Of a DNA stretch of 64,000 nucleotides, positions 21,743 to 31,143 are shown one piece after another; positions within the stretch are counted from its first letter, which is position 1, and each line of letters starts with the position of its first letter. A program made the position numbers and the translations under genes. The DNA is taken from NCBI GenBank assembly GCA_963806455.1, contig CAWDXZ010000002.1, forward strand, positions 558,001 through 622,000. Reading direction: 5' to 3'. The DNA is from Bog-756 sp963806455 (lineage in GTDB: Bacteria > Actinomycetota > Acidimicrobiia > Acidimicrobiales > RAAP-2). The notes below the pieces were generated by a model. The model was not told where the DNA came from and made no database searches. It worked only from the letters and a program-made list of their open reading frames with translations.

Positions 21743-22943
21743 CTAGGACGGGGCGTCCAGATCGCGGAAGACCATGCCCGTCCTCGGCTTCGGGAAGAAG
21801 TAGGTGCTCTTGGGAGGCATCTGGCGGCGCTCCCGGGCCCATCGTTGGATCTGTTCGACCGACACCGGCCGCAGGAGGACGAGGGCCTGGGCCTGCTCGG
21901 AGGCCACGGCCCGCATGCCGTCCTGCCAGCTGTTGAGGAACTCGAGCTCGTGGTCGGGAAGCTCGGCGATCACCAGCGCCACCATCGACGAGTCGAGATC
22001 GGCTCCGGCCGCTTCCGGCGTGCCGTCCTTGGGCGACAGCAGCCAGGCCCCCGAGGGCATGATGAGGGCCAACGACCGGCTCTCTCCGAGGGCACCGACC
22101 GTCCGCTCGTCGAAGTCGCCGGCCCGGGTCACGTCGAACCAGGACGAGAAGGCGTCGATCAGGTCGAGGCCGTCCGGCAGACCGGAGAGTCCCCGATGGA
22201 TCGGGCCCACGGCCAGCTGGTCCTCGGACAGCTCGACCAGAAGGGCCATGACGTACTCGGCCGTCGCCCCGGCGACCGGGTTGGCCTCGCATTGGCGCAG
22301 GTAGGTTCGGGCCGTCTCGTAGCGGTGGTGGCCGTCGGCCACGACCACCGGCGCCGACTCGGCCGCCTGCCGTACCGCCCGGAGGGTGTCGGGCTCGTCG
22401 ATGACCCAGAGCTGGTGGCGCACCCCGTCGTCGTCCACCGCCTCGGCATCGGGAGGGCCGTCGTTGACGAAGGTGGCGCTCAGGCCCTCGCTCATCGACA
22501 GGCCCCAGATGGGCGACAGGTTGGCCCGGGTCGCCCCCAACAGCTCGAGACGGTCGCTCTTGGCCTTGGGCAGGGTCTGCTCGTGGGGCAGGATGTCCGA
22601 GGCGCTGGCGTCGTCGATGCCCAGGGCCCCGATGACGCCGTTGGTAGCAACGCCCGTCGGGGGATTCCATGCGGTAGGCGTAGAAGGAGGGAGCCGGATC
22701 ACGTCGGAGGATCCCGTCCTGCTGCCACTGTTCCAGCTGCCTGGCCGCGTTGGCATAGCGGTCGAGGCCGGCACGACGGTCCGGCTCGGGCAGCTCGACC
22801 CGGACCGAATTGGCACTGTGCCGGGTGCCCAGGCGGGCGCGCTCGTCGGGGGAGATCACGTCGTAGGGCGGGGCGATGACCATGGAGAGGTCCACCCGGG
22901 ACGTGTCGTAGCGGAGGCCGGCAAAGGGTGCGAATCGAACCAT
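21743..22943 (-). CDS. DUF1015 family protein, frameshifted near 22660
   Basis: A conserved bacterial protein of about 400 aa, sometimes annotated as a HTH-containing or kinase-like protein, without a settled role. The N-terminus (MVRFAPFAGLRYDTSRVDLSMVIAPPYDVIS) starts at 22943 and runs in one frame to SFYAYRME. The rest (TNGVIGALGIDD onward, including VVVADGHHRYETARTYLR and ending MVFRDLDAPS at 21743) is in another frame. Losing one base from the G5/C5 run at 22659-22663 would join them. The C-terminal part with the DGHHRYETA motif is fully conserved, which favours a sequence error. A TACGCA box lies 6 nt before the ATG. The upstream ATG at 22961 in the same frame is an alternative. Confidence 0.8.
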
Positions 22944-22949
22944 GGGCAC

Positions 22950-22955
22950 TGCGTA
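22950..22955 (-). promoter_or_regulatory. -10-like box before the DUF1015 gene
   Basis: On the minus strand, TACGCA ends 6 bases before the ATG at 22943, matching the leaderless arrangement seen at several other genes here. Confidence 0.35.
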
Positions 22956-23037
22956 GCACATGGCCGTTCCCCGCCGTGTCCGGCCAAATCGCACGTTGAC
23001 GTAAACTGCGCTCGATGAACCACCTGCTGGCACCGGC

Positions 23038-24846
23038 GTGAACCCGACGGCGCCGACCGCGGCGACAGGCGAGGGACCGGCGGGGTCCGAGCGCGCCTCG
23101 GCCCGTTACCGCGCCATCGTCCTCTCCAACACCACCCTCGGCGTGTTCATCGCCGGCGTCAACCAGTCCATCGTGATCATCTCTCTGCCGGCCATCTTCC
23201 GGGGCATCCACCTCGATCCGCTGCAGCCATCCAACATCGGCTATCTCCTCTGGCTCCTGCAGGGGTACATGGTGGTGACCGCCGTGCTGGTCGTCACCCT
23301 CGGTCGGATCGGGGACATGTTCGGGCGCGTGCGCATGTACAACGCCGGCTTTGCCATCTTCACCGTGGCCTCGGTCGCCCTGGCCGCGATGCCGTTCTCC
23401 GGAGCGGCGGGAGCGAGCACCCTGATCGGGCTCCGGATCATCCAGGGTGTGGGGGGAGCTCTGCTCATGGCCAACTCCACCGCCATCCTCACCGATGCCT
23501 TCCCGCCCGAGAAACGCGGGTTCGCCATCGGGTTCAACATCATCGCCGCGGTGGCCGCCTCGTTCATCGGCCTCATCGTCGGAGGCCTGCTCGCCGACAT
23601 CGACTGGCGGCTGGTCTTCCTGGTGAGTGTGCCGTTCGGCCTGTTCGGGACGGTGTGGGCCTATCTCAAGCTGCACGACACCGGGGTCCGGAAGGTGGCC
23701 CGTATCGACTACGCCGGCAACCTCACCTTCGCCCTCGGGCTGGTCCTGGTGATGGTCGGGCTCACCTACGGGCTCATGCCGTACGGCGGCCACTCGATGG
23801 GCTGGCTGAACCCCTCGGTCGATGCCGAGCTGATCGGTGGGATCGCCTTGCTGGTGCTGTTCGTGTTCATCGAGTCGAGGGTGGCCGACCCGATGTTCCA
23901 TATCCAGCTCTTCCGCATCCGGTCGTTCTTCGGCGCCACGCTGGCCTCCCTCCTCGCCAGCATGGGACGGGGCGGCCTCCAGTTCATGCTGATCCTCTGG
24001 CTCCAGGGGATCTGGTTGCCGTTGCACGGCTACTCGTTCTCCTCGACGCCCCTGTGGGCGGGGATCTACCTGATCCCCATGTCGATCGGCTTCCTGTCCA
24101 GCGGGCCGGTGTCGGGTCGCCTGTCGGACCGCTACGGACAGCGCTGGTTCTCGACGCTCGGGATGGTCGCTGCAGCCGTCACCTACGTCCTGCTGCTGGC
24201 GCTCCCGGTCAACTTCCCCTATCCCGTCTTCGCCCTGCTGATCCTGATCAACGGGCTCGGGGTCGGGATGTTCGCCGCCCCGAACACCACCACCATGATG
24301 AACAGCGTGCCCCCCGATGACCGGGGGGCGGCATCGGGCATGCGGGCCACCTCGATGAATTCGGGCTTCGTCCTCTCGATCGGCATCTTCTTCTCGCTGA
24401 TGATCGTGGGGCTGTCCTCGGGGCTCCCCGCCGCCCTGAGCCACGGCCTCGTGTCCCAGGGCGTCCCGAGCCCGACGGCGGCGAGGGTGGCCAACCTCCC
24501 GGCGGTGGCGACCCTGTTCGCCGCCTTCCTGGGCGTGAACCCGATGAAGCAGCTGCTCGGGCCGCACGTGCTCGGTCAGGCCTCGGTCCATGCTCACGTG
24601 ATCACCGGCACGTCGTTCTTCCCCTCGCTCATCGCCGCACCCTTCCATCGCGGGCTCGCCATCGCCTTCGGCGCCTCCGCCGTGCTCTGCGCCCTGGCCG
24701 CCGCCTTCAGCTGGTGGGCCGGCGACTGCCGCCCGACCGAGGAGGAGCGGGCCGACGCCCTGACCCACGAGTCGTTCGTCGACGGCCACTCCACCGCCCC
24801 GATCGACGGGCTGGACGGCGCGCTCCCCGACGTGGTCGAGGTCTGA
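23038..24846 (+). CDS. MFS drug:H+ antiporter, DHA2 (14-TM) type
   Basis: 602 aa from GTG 23038. About 14 hydrophobic segments can be traced. Motif A (GRIGDMFGRVRMY) follows TM2, and RIIQGVGGALLMANSTAILTD in TM4 is typical of the EmrB/QacA exporters. The predicted role is proton-driven export of drugs or metabolites across the cytoplasmic membrane. A MerR-type regulator lies 40 bases downstream on the same strand, a common pairing for efflux genes. The long loop around residues 475-545 is larger than in many relatives. Substrate cannot be told from the sequence. Confidence 0.88.
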   Translation: MNPTAPTAATGEGPAGSERASARYRAIVLSNTTLGVFIAGVNQSIVIISLPAIFRGIHLDPLQPSNIGYLLWLLQGYMVVTAVLVVTLGRIGDMFGRVRMYNAGFAIFTVASVALAAMPFSGAAGASTLIGLRIIQGVGGALLMANSTAILTDAFPPEKRGFAIGFNIIAAVAASFIGLIVGGLLADIDWRLVFLVSVPFGLFGTVWAYLKLHDTGVRKVARIDYAGNLTFALGLVLVMVGLTYGLMPYGGHSMGWLNPSVDAELIGGIALLVLFVFIESRVADPMFHIQLFRIRSFFGATLASLLASMGRGGLQFMLILWLQGIWLPLHGYSFSSTPLWAGIYLIPMSIGFLSSGPVSGRLSDRYGQRWFSTLGMVAAAVTYVLLLALPVNFPYPVFALLILINGLGVGMFAAPNTTTMMNSVPPDDRGAASGMRATSMNSGFVLSIGIFFSLMIVGLSSGLPAALSHGLVSQGVPSPTAARVANLPAVATLFAAFLGVNPMKQLLGPHVLGQASVHAHVITGTSFFPSLIAAPFHRGLAIAFGASAVLCALAAAFSWWAGDCRPTEEERADALTHESFVDGHSTAPIDGLDGALPDVVEV

Positions 24847-24886
24847 CGGACATGGCCGCAACGGACATGGCCGGGAGGTGCGCCGG

Positions 24887-25378
24887 ATGGGGGAGATGAC
24901 CGAGGTGGGCGGGAGCGCGTCGGGGGAGCGGCCGTCGCTGCTGCGCATCGGGGAGGCCGCCGAGCGGGCGGGGGTCTCGCCCCGCACCTTGCGCTGGTAC
25001 GAGGAGATCGGCCTCCTGGTCCCGTCGGGGCACTCGGTGGGTGGCGCCCGCCGTTACGGCCAGGACGACCTCGAGCGCATCGTCCACATCCGTGAGCTGC
25101 AGTCGCTGCTCGGGCTCGACCTCGGAGAGATCCGGGACATCCTGGTGGGGGAGGACGCGCTGGCCGGGCTACGCCGGGAGTACCAGGCCGGGGCCGAGGC
25201 GACCAGGAGACGGGAGATCCTCGTCGAGGCATCGGCCATCAACGAGAAACTGCGGTCGGTGGTCGCCGGCCGGCAGTATCACCTGCGCCAGATGATGCGC
25301 TCGCTGCAGGACAAAGCGTCCCGCTATGCCGAGCTGCTGGCCGAGCTGGACGAGCTGGACGGCGAGCCGGGGCCGTGA
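24887..25378 (+). CDS. MerR family transcriptional regulator
   Basis: 163 aa from ATG 24887, chosen because GGGAGGTG lies 7 bases upstream; GTG 24878 is also in frame. The winged-helix region LLRIGEAAERAGVSPRTLRWYEEIGLLVPS spans residues about 14-43, followed by ARRYGQDDLERIVHIRELQSLLGLDLGEI. The C-terminal 70 residues form a long helical effector or dimer region with no metal-binding cysteines. Position directly after the DHA2 exporter suggests it controls that gene. Divergently oriented SGNH hydrolase lies beyond it. Confidence 0.87.
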   Translation: MGEMTEVGGSASGERPSLLRIGEAAERAGVSPRTLRWYEEIGLLVPSGHSVGGARRYGQDDLERIVHIRELQSLLGLDLGEIRDILVGEDALAGLRREYQAGAEATRRREILVEASAINEKLRSVVAGRQYHLRQMMRSLQDKASRYAELLAELDELDGEPGP

Positions 25379-25399
25379 CCGCGCCGGGCGCGCCACCGG

Positions 25400-26140
25400 T
25401 CAGGCGTACTGGGCGACCAGGGCGGCGAGGGCCTGGGCTCCGGCCGGCTGCAGGTGGACCTGGTCGGCAGTGAACCACTCCGGATGGCCGGAGGACAGGC
25501 CGTACCAGTCGGCCAGCACGGCCACACCCGGGTAGCGGGCCACGCCCTGGGCCAGCACGGTGTTGTCGGGGACTTCCCAGGGGCGGGACACGTCGACGTT
25601 CACGAACACCACCCGCGACACCCCCGAGGCGGCCTGCATCATGGCGTCGAAGTCCGAGGCGGTCACGGTCCCGTTGGTGCCCAGCTCGACCACCAGCACG
25701 CGGCCGAGGGTCCCGGCGGACCGCTCGGCCTGGACCACAGCAATGCCCGTCTCGAACTGGCGGCTGACCAGACCGTCGACGCTGATCCCGGGGATGTCGG
25801 TTCGGAGATCGGGCTCGATGTCCAACATGATCGAGTCGCCGACGGCGGACACGGGACCGGTCACCGGTGCCGGGCCCGGCGACCCGGTGGAGGACGTGGC
25901 TGGACCCGGGGCGGACAGGGATCCCGGGGCGGACAGGGATCCCGGGGGGGCGGTGGAAGCCGGCGCGGCGGAGGGGGCCGGCCCCACCGGCGGGGCGGTC
26001 GTGGACCGGCTGACGGTGGCGACCGGGACGGCGGGGTGCCCGGGGTCCGACCGGTGGGCGATGGTCAGGGCCAGCAGCACCAGCAGCAGGACGAGCAGCC
26101 CGGCGCCGATGGCGCGGTCGACCCGACTCACCTTGCCCAC
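25400..26140 (-). CDS. Membrane-anchored SGNH-type hydrolase/acyltransferase domain protein
   Basis: 246 aa. One N-terminal transmembrane segment (AIGAGLLVLLLVLLALTI), a Pro/Ser/Ala linker of about 70 residues, then a compact SGNH fold: block I GDSIML (Ser nucleophile), block III GTNG (Asn), and the terminal DQVHL giving the Asp/His pair. This matches the C-terminal SGNH domain found attached to acyltransferase-3 proteins, here standing alone outside the membrane. It may deacylate or acylate a surface glycan. The linker carries a duplicated GSLSAPG coded by an 18-bp tandem repeat near 25912-25948. GTG 26140 is used; a downstream GTG is possible. Confidence 0.8.
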   Translation of the reverse strand: MGKVSRVDRAIGAGLLVLLLVLLALTIAHRSDPGHPAVPVATVSRSTTAPPVGPAPSAAPASTAPPGSLSAPGSLSAPGPATSSTGSPGPAPVTGPVSAVGDSIMLDIEPDLRTDIPGISVDGLVSRQFETGIAVVQAERSAGTLGRVLVVELGTNGTVTASDFDAMMQAASGVSRVVFVNVDVSRPWEVPDNTVLAQGVARYPGVAVLADWYGLSSGHPEWFTADQVHLQPAGAQALAALVAQYA

Positions 26141-26158
26141 CCCTCCAGTGTGGCCCGT

Positions 26159-27400
26159 TCAGGTGGCCGAAGCGGCGCGTCCGGGGCGTGCCGGGGAGGC
26201 GGTGCCCACCGCCCGACGGCGGCGGGTGAGCTCGCTGGTGGCCCAGAGGGCCAGTGCGGCACCGGAATAGACCACGCCCAGGACGATCACCGCATGCCAG
26301 CCGCCCATGCCGTAGGCCAGGCCGGTGGTGGCCGATCCGATGGCCCCGCCGATGAAGTAGGTGACCATGTAGCCCGTGTTGAGCCGCGACCGGGCCGCGG
26401 GGTCGATGGCGAAGATGAGCTGTTGGTTCTGGATGTGGACGGCCTGGATGCCCAGGTCGGCGAGCACGATGCCGGCGACCAGGGCCCACAGCTGGCGGCC
26501 GCCGAGGGCGAGCAGGCCGACGGCCCCGGCCGTGAGGATGAGGGACCCTCCGGTGACGACCCGCTCGAGACCGCGGTCGGCCAGGCGGCCGCTGAAGGAC
26601 GCGGCCAGGGCGCCGGCGGCGCCGAGGAGCCCGAACAGTCCGATCACCGCCTGGTTGTACCGGTACGGCGGGGCGGCCAGGAGGAAGGCCAGGCTGGTCC
26701 AGATCACGTTGAAGGTGGCAAAGGCCAGGCCGCCGATGACCGAGCGGAGCCGGAGCAGGGGTTCGGTGCGCATGAGCTCGACCACCGAGGCGAGCAGGCG
26801 GGAGTAGACGATGGGCGGGCGGCGTCCCTCGGCCGGGAGCCGGCGGTACAGCACGGCTGAGAGCACCAGCACCATGGCGCCGGCCACCACGTAGACCGTG
26901 CGCCACCCGGCGGCCTGGGCGATCAGACCGGAGAAGGTCCGGGCCAGCAGGATGCCGAGCAGGAGGCCGCTCATGACCGTTCCGACCACGCGGCCGCGTT
27001 CGGCGTCCCCGGCCAGCGAGGCGGCGAACGGGACGAGGATCTGGGCCGCCACCGAGCACAGGCCGACGACGGCCACCGCCACCAGCAGCACCGTGATGTC
27101 GGGAGCGGCCGAGGCCACCAGCAGGGCGGCGGCCGCCACCACCAGGATGCCCGGGACGAGGCGCCTCCGGATGAGGATGTCACCGAGGGGTACGACGAGG
27201 GCCAGACCGAGCCCGTAGCCGACCTGGGCCACCGTCACCACCAAGGTGGCGGTTCCCGACCCGACGGACAGGTCTCGGGAGATCTGGGGGAGGAGCGGCT
27301 GGGCATAGTAGAGGTTGGCCGCGGCCAGCCCGCACGACACGGCGAAGAGGGCCACCATCCCCGGGTCCATCCGGTTCGGGGCGGCGGGTGCCGCCGTCAT
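26159..27400 (-). CDS. MFS transporter (12-TM, YgaY-like)
   Basis: 413 aa with about 12 hydrophobic segments. Residues 20-50 carry ALFAVSCGLAAANLYYAQPL, and YYAQPLLPQISRDL is characteristic of the YgaY/NepI-like subgroup of major facilitator exporters. The loop GDILIRRRLVPG stands in for motif A. An export role is likely but the substrate is unknown. It lies 18 bases upstream of the SGNH hydrolase on the same strand, so the two could share a transcript. The final residues are Ala/Arg-rich and probably cytoplasmic. Confidence 0.87.
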   Translation of the reverse strand: MTAAPAAPNRMDPGMVALFAVSCGLAAANLYYAQPLLPQISRDLSVGSGTATLVVTVAQVGYGLGLALVVPLGDILIRRRLVPGILVVAAAALLVASAAPDITVLLVAVAVVGLCSVAAQILVPFAASLAGDAERGRVVGTVMSGLLLGILLARTFSGLIAQAAGWRTVYVVAGAMVLVLSAVLYRRLPAEGRRPPIVYSRLLASVVELMRTEPLLRLRSVIGGLAFATFNVIWTSLAFLLAAPPYRYNQAVIGLFGLLGAAGALAASFSGRLADRGLERVVTGGSLILTAGAVGLLALGGRQLWALVAGIVLADLGIQAVHIQNQQLIFAIDPAARSRLNTGYMVTYFIGGAIGSATTGLAYGMGGWHAVIVLGVVYSGAALALWATSELTRRRRAVGTASPARPGRAASAT

Positions 27401-27504
27401 CCCGGCACCGGCGGACTGGTCGGAGGGGTGGGCATTCCGTGGCCAGCGTAGGTGGCGGCCGAGCGGGTTTGGCCGGTGATTCCGCCGGGCTCGGACCTCA
27501 CCCG

Positions 27505-27510
27505 TAGACT
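27505..27510 (+). promoter_or_regulatory. -10 box for leaderless phosphatidyltransferase mRNA
   Basis: TAGACT ends 6 bases before the GTG at 27517, with no ribosome site between. Confidence 0.45.
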
Positions 27511-27516
27511 CGGTCT

Positions 27517-28182
27517 GTGAAGAGTGCCGGGGAGATGGCCAAGGGGGGCTCGACCCGCGTGGAGACGCCGGGTTCGGACGCCCACGGAGAGGACGGCCTC
27601 GGTGGGGTGCTCACGGTCCCGAACGTCATCACCGCCGTGCGCCTGGCCTGCATCCCGGTGTTCCTGTGGCTGTTGTTCGGAGCCCACCGGCAGACGGCGG
27701 CGGCGGTGCTGCTCGGGGTGCTCGGGGCCACCGACTGGGTGGACGGGTTCGTGGCCCGCCGCTACCACCAGGTCTCGACCGTGGGGAAGGTGCTCGACCC
27801 GGTGGCCGACCGGGTGCTGGTGGTGACGGCCGTCGTCGCCATCACCGTGCACGGCGCCGTGCCCGTCTGGTTCGGCGCCGCCACGCTCGCCCGCGAGGTG
27901 GTGGTGTCGGTGGCGGTGCTGCTGCTGGCCTCGCTGGGTGCCACCCGGATCGATGTCCTGTGGGTCGGGAAGGCCGGGACGTTCGCCCTCATGTTCTCCT
28001 ATCCCGCCTTCCTCCTGAGCGACGGCTCCGCCGCCTGGCAGGTCCCCTTCCTGGCCTTCGCCTGGTTCACCGGGATCACCGGCCTGGTCTTGGCCTGGAT
28101 CGCAGCCGGTTCGTACATCCCGGTGGCCCGGGCGGCACTGGCCGAGGGACGACGGGCCCGGGCCGGCGGATCAGCGTCATGA
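27517..28182 (+). CDS. CDP-alcohol phosphatidyltransferase (PgsA-like)
   Basis: 221 aa membrane enzyme that moves a phosphatidyl group from CDP-diacylglycerol to an alcohol such as glycerol 3-phosphate. The CDP-alcohol motif D-x2-D-G-x2-A-R-x8-G-x3-D-x3-D is complete (TDWVDGFVARR, then GKVLDPVADR, residues about 77-106). The surroundings are hydrophobic, with about six membrane segments. GTG 27517 sits just after a TAGACT box; ATG 27535 (after GGGGAG) is the alternative start. It overlaps the next gene by 4 nt (ATGA). The alcohol acceptor is uncertain: glycerol phosphate or an inositol compound are both possible, and coupling to a GMPP-like gene does not settle it. Confidence 0.85.
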   Translation: MKSAGEMAKGGSTRVETPGSDAHGEDGLGGVLTVPNVITAVRLACIPVFLWLLFGAHRQTAAAVLLGVLGATDWVDGFVARRYHQVSTVGKVLDPVADRVLVVTAVVAITVHGAVPVWFGAATLAREVVVSVAVLLLASLGATRIDVLWVGKAGTFALMFSYPAFLLSDGSAAWQVPFLAFAWFTGITGLVLAWIAAGSYIPVARAALAEGRRARAGGSAS

Positions 28183-30665
28183 AGGCCGTCATCATGGCCG
28201 GCGGCGAGGGCACCAGGCTGCGCCCGCTGACCTCCAATCAGCCCAAGCCCATGCTTCCCATGGCCAACATCCCGATGATGGAGCACGTGGTCAACCTGCT
28301 GCGCCAGCACGGGTTCGAGGACATCGTGGTCACGGTGGCCTTCATGGCCAACGCCATCCGGACCTATTTCGGGGACGGCTCCGAGTTCGGGGTGCGCATG
28401 GTCTACGCCACCGAGTCGACGCCCCTGGGCACGGCCGGCTCGGTGCGCAACGCCCGCGACGAGCTCGACGAGCGGTTCCTGGTGATCTCCGGCGACGTGC
28501 TCACTGACATCGACCTGACCCACGTGGTGGAGTTCCACGACAAGCGGGATGGGCTGGCCACGCTGGCCCTCAAGGCGGTGGAGAACCCACTGGAGTTCGG
28601 CATCGTCATCACCCGTGAGGACGGCTCCATCGAACGGTTCCTGGAGAAGCCCACCTGGGGGCAGGTGTTCAGCGACACCATCAACACCGGCATCTACGTG
28701 CTCGAGCCCGACATCTTCGACTTCATCCCCGACGACCAGTCCGTCGACTTCTCGGCCGACTCCTTCCCGGAGGCCCTGGCGGCCGGGAAGGACCTGTACG
28801 GGTACGTGGCCGACGGGTACTGGGAGGACGTGGGCACGCTCGAGGCCTACCTCCAGTCGCACCAGGACATCCTCGACCAGCGGGTCCGGGTCGACGTCAA
28901 CGGCTTCCAGCTCCGCCCCGGAGTGTGGCTGGGCAAAGGCACCGAGATCGACCCGAGCGTGGAGCTCGTCGGGCCGGCGCTCATCGGTGACAACTGCGTC
29001 GTCGGGCCCGGGGCCCGCCTCGGGGCCTACTGCACCCTGGGCCGCAACGTCCGGATCGGTGACAACGCCGCCCTGGAGCGCTCGGTCGTCCACGACAACA
29101 CCTATCTCGGATCGGGGGTGCGGATCGACGGCAGCGTGCTCGGTCGGGGGTCCGACCTCCGTCAGGGTGTGCGCTGCGAGGAGGGTGTCGTCCTCGGCGA
29201 CGAGTGCTTCGTCGGGGCCCATGCCGAGCTCAAGGCTGGGGTCAAGGTCTATCCGTTCAAGACGGTGGAGGCCGGGGCCATCGTCAACTCCTCCATCGTG
29301 TGGGAGTCGAGGGGTGCCCGGTCACTGTTCGGCCGCGAGGGGGTGCAGGGCCTGGCCAACGTGGACATCAGCCCCGAGCTCGCCGTCCGCCTCTCCCTGG
29401 CGTGGGCCTCGACCTTCGAGAAGGGGGCGACCGTCACCGCCTCCCGGGACACCAGCCGGGCCGCCCGGGTGCTCAAGCGGGCCATCATGGTCGGCTGCAA
29501 TGCCGCCGGCATCAACGTCGACGACCTCGAGGCCGCCACCGTGCCCGTCACCCGGTTCCAGATCACCTCCTCGTCCAGCCTGGCCGGTATCACCGTGCGG
29601 CTGGCTCCGGACGACCCCCAGTCGGTGGTGATCCGGTTCTTCGACAAGGAGGGGCTCGACGTCGACGAGACGACCCAGCGGAAGATCGAGCGGCTCTACC
29701 ATCGCGAGGACTTCCGGCGGGTGCTGGCCCGCGAGATCGGTGACATCGGGTTCCCACCCCGCGCCCTCGAGTACTACACGGCGGCCCTGGTCGACTCGGT
29801 GGATCTCTCCAAGGCGCGCCAGGCCGGACTCAAACTGGTGCTCGACTACTCCTTCGGGACCACCAGTTTCGTGATGCCCAACCTGCTGGCCAAGCTGGAG
29901 GCGGAGGTCCTGGTGGTCAACCCCTACGCCAACACGGCCAACGTGCTGACGTTCGACCGCCAGGCCGGTGCGGCCCGGGTTTCCGAACTGGTGCGGGCCT
30001 CGGGGGCCCGCCTCGGGGCCGTGCTCGACCCCGGGGGCGAGCACGTGGCCATCGTCGACGACCTCGGACACCCACTGACCGACGACGAGGCCCTGCTGGT
30101 CTTGTTGACATTGGTGACCGAAGCGCATTCCGGTGCCCGGGTCGCCCTGCCGGTGGCGGCCAGCCGGGTGGCGGAGGAGATCTGCCGCCGGGCCGGCGCG
30201 GAGATCGTCTGGACCAAGCTCTCCGCATCCCACCTGATGGAGGTGGCCCGGTCCCAGCGGATCACCATGGGGGCCAGCCAGTCCGGCGGGTTCATCTTCC
30301 CCCGCTTCCTGCCCGCCTACGACGCGGCGGCAACCCTGGTCAACCTGGTGGCCCTCCTCACCTCGACCGGCCGGAAGCTGTCCGAGCTCGTAGCCGAACT
30401 GCCCGCCGTCCACATCGCCCACCAGGCCGTGCACACCCCCTGGGACCAGAAGGGCATGGTCATGCGCACCCTGGTGGAGCGGTCCCAAGGTCGTGACCTG
30501 GTCCTGGTCGACGGGGTCAAGGTGATGGAGGCGGACGGCTGGGCCCTGGTCCTGCCCGACCCGGAGGAGCCGCTCACCCACGTCTGGGCCGAGGCCGGGA
30601 ACGACTCGGATGCGCTGGCCCGCGCCCAGGAGTACGCGGTTCGTCTGGAGCAACTGGTTCGCTGA
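28179..30665 (+). CDS. Mannose-1-phosphate guanylyltransferase / phosphomannomutase-like fusion
   Basis: 828 aa. Residues 1-235 are a nucleotidyltransferase (AVIMAGGEGTRLRPLTSNQPKPMLP, then VISGDVLTDIDLT and FLEKPTWG). Residues about 250-350 form a left-handed beta-helix with hexapeptide repeats (IGDNCVVGPGARLGAYCTLGRNVRIG). Residues about 375-828 follow the alpha-D-phosphohexomutase fold. The mutase half lacks the usual catalytic signatures: where TASHNP should be, it reads TSSSSLAG, and where the DGDxDR metal loop should be, it reads LDPGGEHVAIVDD. It may therefore be a regulatory or substrate-binding pseudo-mutase. Similar fusions are known in actinobacteria. It overlaps the phosphatidyltransferase by 4 nt, suggesting shared envelope glycolipid work. 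Confidence 0.88.
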   Translation: MKAVIMAGGEGTRLRPLTSNQPKPMLPMANIPMMEHVVNLLRQHGFEDIVVTVAFMANAIRTYFGDGSEFGVRMVYATESTPLGTAGSVRNARDELDERFLVISGDVLTDIDLTHVVEFHDKRDGLATLALKAVENPLEFGIVITREDGSIERFLEKPTWGQVFSDTINTGIYVLEPDIFDFIPDDQSVDFSADSFPEALAAGKDLYGYVADGYWEDVGTLEAYLQSHQDILDQRVRVDVNGFQLRPGVWLGKGTEIDPSVELVGPALIGDNCVVGPGARLGAYCTLGRNVRIGDNAALERSVVHDNTYLGSGVRIDGSVLGRGSDLRQGVRCEEGVVLGDECFVGAHAELKAGVKVYPFKTVEAGAIVNSSIVWESRGARSLFGREGVQGLANVDISPELAVRLSLAWASTFEKGATVTASRDTSRAARVLKRAIMVGCNAAGINVDDLEAATVPVTRFQITSSSSLAGITVRLAPDDPQSVVIRFFDKEGLDVDETTQRKIERLYHREDFRRVLAREIGDIGFPPRALEYYTAALVDSVDLSKARQAGLKLVLDYSFGTTSFVMPNLLAKLEAEVLVVNPYANTANVLTFDRQAGAARVSELVRASGARLGAVLDPGGEHVAIVDDLGHPLTDDEALLVLLTLVTEAHSGARVALPVAASRVAEEICRRAGAEIVWTKLSASHLMEVARSQRITMGASQSGGFIFPRFLPAYDAAATLVNLVALLTSTGRKLSELVAELPAVHIAHQAVHTPWDQKGMVMRTLVERSQGRDLVLVDGVKVMEADGWALVLPDPEEPLTHVWAEAGNDSDALARAQEYAVRLEQLVR

Positions 30666-30708
30666 CCCCTCGGGCGTAGGGCTTCGCCGTCAGGTAGGGT
30701 CCGCACCC

Positions 30709-31089
30709 ATGGACGTGCCCGAGGACCTGCGTTACTCCACCGATCACGAATGGGCCCGGACGGAGGGCGACCGGGTCAAGGTGGGCATCACCGACTATGC
30801 ACAGGACGCGCTGGGCGACATCGTCTTCGTCGACCTCCCGAACGAGGGTACGATGGTGGAGGCGGGGGGTCTGCTGGGCGAGGTCGAGTCCACCAAATCG
30901 GTGTCGGAGATCTACGCCCCGGTGGCCGGCGAAGTGGTGGCTGTCAACGTTGCCCTGGCGGACACACCCGAGACACTCAACAGCGACCCATACGGCGAGG
31001 GATGGATCTGCGACCTGATCGCCTCGGACCCGACCGCGGTCGAGGGACTACTCGACTCGAACGGCTACCGGCAGCTCATCGACAATTGA
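30709..31089 (+). CDS. gcvH: Glycine cleavage system H protein
   Basis: 126 aa lipoyl carrier of the glycine cleavage complex. It moves the aminomethyl group between the P, T and L proteins. The lipoylated lysine is Lys63 in GEVESTKSVSEIYAP, and WICDLI near the end fits the family. Length and fold are normal. No gcvP or gcvT is in the window; in mycobacteria too gcvH sits apart from them, next to the FHA/MerR/DUF151 genes found here. The ATG at 30709 is preceded by TAGGGT at a 9-base distance. Confidence 0.95.
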   Translation: MDVPEDLRYSTDHEWARTEGDRVKVGITDYAQDALGDIVFVDLPNEGTMVEAGGLLGEVESTKSVSEIYAPVAGEVVAVNVALADTPETLNSDPYGEGWICDLIASDPTAVEGLLDSNGYRQLIDN

Positions 31090-31143
31090 CCCCTGCCGAC
31101 TGGCCTTTCTGTCCCGGCGAGCGAGGAGGTGGGAGCGGCTACC

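Noticed and set aside
22699..24987. Long minus-strand frame (762 codons) opposite the DHA2 exporter
   Set aside because: Composition is His/Glu/Asp/Gln-rich shadow of a membrane protein on the other strand; no family resemblance.
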